From Apodospora peruviana (lineage: Eukaryota; Ascomycota; Sordariomycetes; Sordariales; Lasiosphaeriaceae): a stretch of 64,000 nucleotides of DNA. The notes beneath the pieces were generated by a model that saw only the letters and a list, made by a program, of their open reading frames with translations, ran no database searches and was not told the DNA's origin. The stretch covers positions 558,001-622,000 of the forward strand of contig JAUEDM010000001.1 of the NCBI GenBank assembly GCA_033439685.1, given 5' to 3'. Position numbers and translations under genes: made by a program. Positions within the stretch are counted from its first letter, which is position 1, and every line of letters starts with the position of its first letter. Positions 56,482-64,000 of the stretch are shown piece by piece.

Positions 56482-58604
56482 TTAAAACCCAAAATCGCCA
56501 TGCTGATGCACCGGGCACCGACCAGGGTGTCTCTCCCACCAGGCAGTGATGCACGTGCGATGGAACCGGCACAGACACTCGAGTCTTGCCATCGGCACGC
56601 CCACTTCAAACTCCTCCAGGCAGATCGTGCACTCAGCTGAGTCGACGCAGTCCTTCTCGGTTGCGATATACGGAAACATGCCAGACAGCCGCGGCGGCAC
56701 GGGCGGTAGTGGCGGGCTGCCTGCTCCACCGGCATTGGCACCGGCAGGAACACTTCCATTATAAGTGCTATGCGATGTAATACAAGTCTGGATGTGCGCC
56801 TCACGGAGGCTCTCGAAATTGGGCAGAATTCGCGGCGGCAGCTCCCTGTGACAGACAGGACACTCGTCTTCCTCGGGTATCTGCTGCTGCTGCTGTTGTG
56901 GAAGCGGCGGCAGCCGGCGATTATCGTTGTTGGATGGACCGGCGGCAGACGAGGAAGGGCCAGCTCGGCTGCTGCTGCCACCATTGTTGTCCCGCGTCAG
57001 ATCGATGAGAGGTCTGTATCGCTGTGGAACGCTGTAATGCTGGCCTCGCTGTGGTTGCTGCGGCTGTGGCTGGGACGACGAGTATCCACGGTATGATAAC
57101 GCGGGAGGCGTGCCTGAGAGAACCCGGTTCTCGTGGTGTTGGTGATACGGGTTACCTGCACCGTGCGCCGGGCCAGCCTATGGTTGATAGACCTGTCAGT
57201 GAACGAAAGAGGAGAGAACTGGGTAGGTTAGTTGTACCATTGTGACACTCCGGCTTCTAGCATGGAGGTCATTCGCAAGTGCTGGGCGTGAGCTGAAATA
57301 CGACATCCTGGGGTTGGAAACTTGACCGCTCTCGCCTTGGTCCGGATACGGTCCGGGCAGGGTGCTCTGAGACCGTGAATGCGCTCCCTGCGAAATGGTC
57401 TGGGGCGGCGCCGTGTTCGGGTCAGGAACACAAGGGTTGCACAGTCTGACGCGCTCACCACCGCCGACAATGCTGATATCGACACCCCCAGTCAAATAAC
57501 GCGACGAGATACTCTGTCGGGGCGTACCAGGCGGCTGTACAATATATTGATAAGGGATGGTGATTCTATGTGGCGAGCATGTAGCACAAACCACCCGTCC
57601 GCATTTCCTGTTTGAAATCAGCATTTGTTCAGACTAGTACCCGTTCTAGAAACTTACCGGCAATGATGTTTCCTAACAAATATGCTAAACTGGGCGTAAC
57701 AGATCGGGCAGTATGTCACCTCCGCATCCGGCTGCCAGCGTGGTAGCTCGTACTCTGGGGGTCCTCTGCGGTCAGGCACAGCAGGAGGCAAATATAGCGT
57801 AGCTCCCGGAGCGTCACTGGGAGGTTGGCTTCCATATGCTGGCCGTTGGACGGACTCGGATGGTGTCTCGGATGGTGTCCGATCACCCTCGAAGGTTGGA
57901 ATTCGACGAAGGGCAGCTTGGTTTGGTACGGGAATTGTTGGGTTACTAGCCACCACTATCGTATCCGACTGTTGTTGCTGCGGTTGACGCTCGATAGAAG
58001 ACCGGTAGTCATCTGCGAGGATGATTGGGTTGTGGAAGCTTCCGACAGGTGCTTCTGGATCTCCCCAAACATCGCCTGGCCGTGATACATCCGTAGAACC
58101 TCCGCTTGCCATAACTTGAGAGTTGTCGCTTGGAGTTTGAGGCACACTCCTGTTATCGGTTTCCGGTGGGTCCTGCGAAGAATGGGCTGCTCCGGGAGGC
58201 TGTCGATCTTCTTCGCTTAGCGGCGAGACAGTGTCGCGCTCTGAATGATCCTCTTCCTCATCACTCTCAACATCGGTCATTTCAACATCACCTCTGTCCT
58301 CGTGCTCATCGTCATTCTGCTGTTCGTGACTGGGACCGACCGCCGAGGCTGCCAAGTCACCCTGCTCGCCCTCAGATATGTTGGAGAGGTCGCGTGGGAC
58401 GGTGTGGGATGGGCAGTCGAAGTATCGCAGGCACTCTTGATCGTGAAACTGCTCAGTGCGCCACAGACAGGCCGACTCAGAGTGAGGGCCGGTGCCACCA
58501 CTCCCAACATAAGAGCTACCTGACGAGCTGGGTGATGCCGAGTCGCTGTTGCTCAGCTGCTCAGCGGCCTGCGCAGACAGACCTCCACCATCAACGCCCG
58601 CCAT
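56482..58604 (-). CDS. FYVE-RING E3 ubiquitin ligase (Pib1-like)
   Basis: Probably a membrane-associated E3 ligase that binds PI3P on endosomes through FYVE and recruits E2 through RING, as yeast Pib1 does. Minus-strand exons 58604-57658, 57607-57238 and 57177-56482 give 670 residues. Residues 1-290 are disordered, acidic and Ser/Pro-rich. The FYVE-type finger begins at CPICYAQF (about 297) and has the core RKHHCRKCGRVVC, spliced across intron 1, then RVRLCNPC. After a Gln/Ser/Pro-rich stretch comes a second metal-site candidate, CPVCHREL followed by HIQTC. The RING-type finger is CTICLEEFEVG, then CLCRFHRTCITAWW and CPVH near the C-terminus. The third exon is open from acceptor to TAA without an ATG. 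The canonical core W of FYVE is not obvious. Confidence 0.9.
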
Positions 58605-59831
58605 AGCTACGCATCTGGAGCCCTAGATGGGAGCTGTGTGATGAGATCGTGAAGGTTTTGGTAGGTCGTGTGTATTTCGGCGCCGAAGGAGGAGTAAGAG
58701 GTTCGGTTGGGTAGGAAAACGGTACGAGGCTGAATGATTTGTGAACTCGGGTGGGCTAGGAAACTTTCGGTGCAGTGCGCAGGGTTAAGTTCGTTGCTGA
58801 AGCCTAGATTAAGCTCGAGAACGTATAACCGTGTTGTCGGACGATGGTCTGTCGGTTTTGTGTTCGGAAGGAAGATAGAGGTGCGGTGGGGGTAGGATGG
58901 GGGAAGAAGTTAGGTGGATGCGAAGTCGAGACGAGGGTCCCGGTCAGGACGGAGTGAAGGTGTGAAGTGACAGCTCGCGTCCGCGTTCAAGTCGTCGGCC
59001 CTCACTGATTTTGGTTTGTGTTGGCTTGTTGAAAGGTTAATCAGTGGACGATGAATTAGTGCGGAACGCGTGCTATCAAAGCTTCACGAGGGACTTATTA
59101 GTCCGATCTCTGTTTAAGAAGGTTCAAGATCAAGGTCGGGACGTCTCTCCGCCTCCAACACTCCCACCTTTGGTGTCCCTTATCGCCTTATCTTTCCGGT
59201 TCAGCGCTGACCCTGGTCGTCTCACCAAGGCAGAGTTCCCCCGTCAGTGGGGAAGACCCCTAAGTTTACTTTACACTAGTGCGACAGCGACGGGAGTTAC
59301 CTACAGTTGGCTTGGCAAGGTTTGTCAGGCAGGGGTGCCCGGCTGGGGACTGTCGTGCTGGAACTGCCCCGCGGCAGCCTTTTTTCTTTTTTTCCCCTGT
59401 TAAAAACGTTGACGATTTGATGAGTTAGTTTACATTCATCATTTGGATAGGAAGCTGACAGAAGAGAACTATATGGCTTCAGATCTGTTGGCTTTCTTTC
59501 CTCTACTCATCAAAACAGGCACCGTGTTAGACGAGCAAGCGCGTGTGGGCAAGTTATAACATTAACATAACCAAACAACCCTCGGTTTTATCCCCAGGCC
59601 GCCTTACAGGCGCCTGCCAGGTTCTCTGACCCGCTACAAGACAAGAGCTGTTAAAGTTATGTTGCTATATCGTCCATATATGGGTATATAATCATGTCAT
59701 ATGTCCTCTTACGTGTGCATGAGAATGTCTGTAATAAGCCAGGTATCCAAGTAATGTACCTCCTATCTCCAGTGATACCGCTGTTGTGTTTCCGTATACC
59801 TCCTTTTCGCCCTTCGGTAGACCCTATAGGC
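58605..59831. other. Intergenic region, no gene seen
   Basis: About 1.2 kb holding the promoter of the FYVE-RING gene (58605-59000) and the 3' flank of the fusion gene. A 119-codon plus-strand frame at 59044 has no recognisable motif. Confidence 0.5.
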
Positions 59832-62463
59832 CTACTCAATCCGCCTGGACGAACTGAAATCCGGCGCCCCGGAGCCTTCCACCACCTTGGCACCCACAAT
59901 CTCGTAGATGGGCACCTCGGCCAGGACAGACATAACATGGTGCAGCGTGGGCAGCGCCTTCCAGTCTCGCGCATCAATCTTCACCTGCGGTGCAACACCG
60001 CTCCCTGAACTCGCCCTCGGCGAAGCCCTAGACACCTTCTCAACACGCGCGCTCCGGACCTTGGCCTCGCAGGCATATTTAGCGTCTGCCTTGCCCGGCG
60101 CGCCGACGGCGGGAATATACTGATAGACCAGTATCCCCTCCTCGTCGGGCTCGCCGCAAATTGTACCATCCTCTGCAGTTAAGTTGTCGTCCTGCTCAAG
60201 GCCCGATAGACAGATGTTGGCAAAGACCGCACCGCGCCAGCTTGCTGTCATACATCCAGTATTTTGCTTGCTGTCATGGTGAAAATCAATGTCGCAGAAT
60301 AGCTTGGAGATGCCGAGCTCTTCGCGACCTGATACAACTGAGTCTGCCAGCGACTCGAACAAGACCGGCAGGTATGTACCGTCAATGACTGTGCCATCCT
60401 TCTTGACGTATTGCACACCATGTACGTAGAGCCCGAAGTGTGTATAGCCCTTGCCACCGATCCTAGAAAAGAGTCTATCATTAGATATTATTCACCGACT
60501 ATCTCTTTGTTTGACCTTAAGGACAAGTGCTCCTGACCAGGGACTTATCATACTAGGGCCTATGTTTGCCCTGGTCCCCAAACCCAAACATATTACACCA
60601 AATAGGTAATTGAAAAACATACCAAGCCAAGTTATCCAGATTCGTCGCCGAAAAGGTAGCCGTAGTAACCGTATCGGGACTCTTGAACCGGAACTCATCC
60701 GTAGGAAAGAGCGTCTCTAAAAATGTTCGTGAGGTCTTGAACTTGACGGTCATCGTGGTAAACCGTCCTGATGGACTATCCGCCACTCTTCTTCGGCCGT
60801 CTGCATCTTGAAGCGGTCCCGGGAATGGACCAAAAGCGATAGGCATCCGCCAGTACATGTCGGGCTTCTTGGCCCACTTCCACCGTTTGAAGATGTTACT
60901 CGCGTGGTCGATCTCATCATGTCCAAAGTTGTAGTCCCTAAAGGCCATCACTGTGAGTAACAGAGTTAGCCGCGTCACCTGCGTTTGTGTATTAAGGACA
61001 CCTCGTACTGTCGATGGTCGGCTTCCCATCTACCCAGTCCACCCCAGCTAATCGCGAGTACTCTTGAATAGCATGTGCTCGCTCGTATCTAATTTTCTGA
61101 TACAACTTCAGCCGTTCAGGGATTTCTTCTGAGGCCGTACCCCTTGGAAGAACAGTAGCCAAGGCTGCCGCGTCCTCAATCGCCTGGCTGGCTCCCTGTC
61201 CTTGGTCTTTGCCTTGTTAGCGACACTATTTGGCTTCTAGAATCCTGAAACTTGGCTTACGAGGCGTAAATGGGTGCGCTGCATCGCCGAGGAGTACTAG
61301 CTTCGCGGTTGTCCACGCTGGCAGCTTTTCCATGTCCAACAGTTGCCACACCTTAACAGTTGAAGGATCGACTTTACCGAGCAGAGTTTTGATAGCGGGA
61401 TCAAACTCCCGGTAGACCTTGAGCACCTGCTCGATGTACCCTTGTTTATTCCATTCTGTGGCAAGTCAGCATCTTGTGAGCACGACCGTCCATCAAGCCA
61501 TCCTTACCGTCGCTTTTGGTAGCGTGAGACTCGGTGTCCGGGTGAATACACACAACATTGAGCAACTGGTTATCGTTACAAGGATACATCACTATGCGCC
61601 GGTCGTCTCCGCACCACATCATGAGGGTGCCTTTCTTCTGAACTAGTGGTGCTGTGATTGGATCCGATTCGGCGACTTGTCGAGAAATGAGGAACCTGAA
61701 AGCCGCTTTTCCCGAACTGAACAGCTTAGTATCCTTAATGTACCTTCTCGTCATGGACTGTCTTGTGGTTAGTGCTATCACTCTGTTGCTGTTAACCGTT
61801 GAAAACATACATATATGCCATCTGCCCCAATAACCACATCGGCAGCGACTTCAGTGCCGTTAGCCAGCCAGATTGTTCCCTTCTCAGGCTCAACTGCAAT
61901 GACCTTGCTCGAAGTATGCAGCACCGCTGACGGGCCAGCCTCGTCTTGAGATGTTGCCAGTTTCTTCAATCGGTCGTGTAGGTTGACCCGATGAACCAGA
62001 TGCCAGGGGTGTTGCCAACGCTTGCTTGCCATGTGGAAAGGTATGTCTCTTCGTACTTGTCCATCCTGAGTGCACTCAACCATACCCTCCATGGGGTTCG
62101 CCCCGAAGTGCTCTGCAAAAATGCCCCATCTCCTCAGAATGCCGTTTGAATTAGGTGCTAGATGAACAGCGGCACCGATTTCGTTGGCGAAACGCGACTG
62201 CTCGAACAACTGATGGGATATGTCAGGTCATGGGGCAATTTTCCAAAACATGTAGGCAAGCAATCACACACATGGACTTCGTGGCCGTTACGCCGCAGTC
62301 CGATTGCAGCAGTCAGCCCGCCGATTCCCGCACCGACGATACTGATTTTCAGCGGTATTGGATGGTCGTCTATCAGTGGCGTTGAGCTATCGACATGAGC
62401 GTCGGAGTTAGTAGCAACCGAAGCCATGATACCCCCAGGGCTATCGGTCCTGAGGTTCTCCAT
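59832..62463 (-). CDS. FAD monooxygenase fused to acetoacetate-decarboxylase-like domain
   Basis: Seven minus-strand exons, 62463-62272, 62209-61811, 61757-61508, 61455-61261, 61206-61009, 60950-60623 and 60462-59832, encode 730 residues in one frame. The first 410 residues are a salicylate-hydroxylase-like flavoprotein: FAD dinucleotide motif IVGAGIGGLTAA (GxGxxG at 44-49), VIGADGIYS near 195, LVLLGDAAHPF near 333-343, then PHQGQGASQAIEDAAAL. From about 440 the protein has an acetoacetate-decarboxylase (ADC) fold: MPIAFGPFPGP, GRFTTMTVKF, FLETLFPT, and GREELGISKLF with Lys574 at the usual Schiff-base position. No stop or start separates the halves, and intron 6 lies inside the ADC half, so this is a real fusion in the DNA. 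It could hydroxylate an aromatic or keto substrate and then decarboxylate or deacylate it. The substrate is unknown. ATG 62463 is the first in frame; the next Met is 12 codons in. Confidence 0.9.
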
Positions 62464-64000
62464 AGGAGGGAGAGAGAGGAAATACCGGGTATCACACGCT
62501 ATAAGGAGAGGTGGTAAAGGCAAAAATGGCAGTGTAATCCGACGAAGCAAGAAAGTATGTGACAGTTCAGTAACGACAGACCTGAACGCATTCCTGACAT
62601 GAGTTGCCGGGCTACCCAATATTGGTATGAGACCAGGCAGGGAAGGGTTCAGTTATACATGATGAGATGGATCGACGCCTTCACCGTTCACCCTCATGTT
62701 CTGTTCCTTGTCTGTGGTCTACCGGTCCAAACACTCGTTTCGACCGTTCCGATTTGTCCATGTTCAGCTAGCCAGCTCAGCCATGGAACTTCTTGACAGA
62801 TACAAGCGGCCGCAGGTAGGATCGAGCGGCTAGACTAGTGTAGTCGCAGGGTTGGTAAATTCTCCGGATGGGCGGTGTCATTCTCGTGCGTCTTGTATGT
62901 CTCTGGTCGACGATGACCTGGTCAAGCCCCCGGAGCTCGGAAACACCCCCACACGGAGCACTTGAGAGGGAGTTGAAGGTTGCTGCGGTTTCTGGTGACT
63001 AGACCGCCGATTCGAGCAAGCTGTGTTGCATGTCGACGACCGGATCTGGCAAGAGGGAGCTGACGAGCCGAAAATCTCTTGAGGACCCCGGAACCGAGAG
63101 GATACCGGGAGGTACCTCAGTTCCTCCCCGAAGACATTGGACGGAGTGGTACTTTCCCCAGGAGTCGGAAACCCTTGCGGGAAAGCGCTTGGACGGTCGA
63201 TACTCGCAGTAGTTGCTGAAGTTGGCGGTGGCAAGAGGTGCAGGAGAATGTGCGGTCGGGTTCGGATGGATTTGCGGAAGGTGGGGGAGCCGCATGTCGT
63301 TCCCGGCTTCGGCTTCCACCAGCCAGTTCACCTCCTCCACCTTACATACAACCCGAAATTCACACCACGTTTGAAAGTTCCCAAATTCCACATCCACTGC
63401 ACCTCAATGCAGTTGAGTGTTTGGTGAGTTGGTGGGTCTATGGACCAACGTAAGATATTTACGGAATGCCGACTGGCAATCTAGAGTTCCCCATCACTCG
63501 CTTGCTTGCACACCTTCGTTTTTGATGCATCATGCATATTGGACCAGTTGTCTATCGATGGACACTCATAGCCAATATTTGGGTTTCTATCCCGGTGCCG
63601 TTGGAGATTTGTTCTCCCCGTAACATTCGCGGAGATAACCCATATGGGCCAGCTATCTATTTTTATGGATGACTACCATATGATATTCATCAACAGACGG
63701 CGGGCGGTATGTGGAATATGCCAATAAGTCTGTCCCCGATGGAGCATCCACCATGCAAGCGGACGTCGTTCCAATGCGGGGGTTTCTTTAGACTTGGCGT
63801 CTCGTTACGTACAGATCCGTAAGTTCATGCTACTTCTCACTCGCGATGGTATTACCTATATGGGAACCAGTTCACCAGTTCACCAGCTCACCACGCACCA
63901 CGCACCGGTCCTCTCACAACCTTCGGGCGGAAACATTCCGTTCCCTTGCATACCGTTTCTCACGCCGCGGACTCTTTAGCCCCGGCCCTCGCAAGCGGAC
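62464..64000. other. Upstream region to window end, no gene seen
   Basis: About 1.5 kb. It contains the promoter of the fusion gene. Frames of 60-132 codons at 62878-63450 overlap on both strands and are not called. An imperfect tandem of TTCACCAG units is at 63868-63893. Any gene at the right edge would start outside the window. Confidence 0.5.

Noticed and set aside
59908..60388. Plus-strand open frames over the fusion gene
   Set aside because: Antisense shadows of the decarboxylase-like exon.
1..64000. CRISPR arrays, bacterial operons, complete transposons, rRNA
   Set aside because: No regularly spaced repeats, transposase-like or reverse-transcriptase-like frames, terminal inverted repeats or rRNA cores were seen.

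Overview
The window is nuclear DNA of a filamentous ascomycete, most likely a sordariomycete. Protein genes are split by short introns (about 50-190 nt) with fungal donors (GTAAGT/GTATGT), CTAAC-like branch sites and CAG/TAG acceptors. Families typical of moulds are present: a Crh-type GH16 cell-wall enzyme, an LSD1 with an HMG box, a CYP52-like P450 and a fungal SLATT protein. I see no bacterial operon, CRISPR array, intact transposon or rRNA. All exon borders were placed by eye from splice signals, reading frame and family knowledge, not from transcripts.

Layout. 0.7-1.6 kb: a broken SLATT two-TM gene. 4-6 kb: secreted GH20 beta-N-acetylhexosaminidase. 9.2-11 kb: CYP52-like P450. 11.7-13.8 kb (minus): Aro8-type aromatic/2-aminoadipate aminotransferase. 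15.3-17.9 kb: two unrecognised membrane-protein models in divergent orientation. 19.3-20.7 kb: GPI-anchored GH16 Crh transglycosylase. 22-25 kb (minus): DNA topoisomerase I, head-to-head with the mitochondrial ATP synthase gamma subunit (26-27.2 kb). 28.2-29.9 kb (minus): CaM kinase, divergent from a UBE2W/Ubc16-like E2 (32-32.6 kb). 33.6-35.9 kb: VPS33. 37.2-41.3 kb: LSD1. 42.26 kb: intron-containing tRNA-Thr(AGU). 43.1-47.2 kb (minus): full-length ABCB/MDR transporter. 51.2-52.4 kb: unrecognised Ser-rich protein. 53.4-54.7 kb: SDR lacking the catalytic lysine. 55.1-55.7 kb: cytidine deaminase. 56.5-58.6 kb (minus): FYVE-RING E3 ligase. 59.8-62.5 kb (minus): FAD monooxygenase fused to an acetoacetate-decarboxylase-like domain.

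The genes are mostly independent housekeeping and wall or membrane functions rather than one cluster. Loose themes are chitin and wall remodelling (GH20, GH16) and endosome/vacuole traffic (VPS33, FYVE-RING). The most unusual items are the monooxygenase-decarboxylase fusion, the SDR with Lys replaced by Ala, the disrupted SLATT gene and several very small exons. Intergenic DNA is long, reaching about 4 kb, and carries recurrent TAGGTA/TACCTA palindromic motifs.
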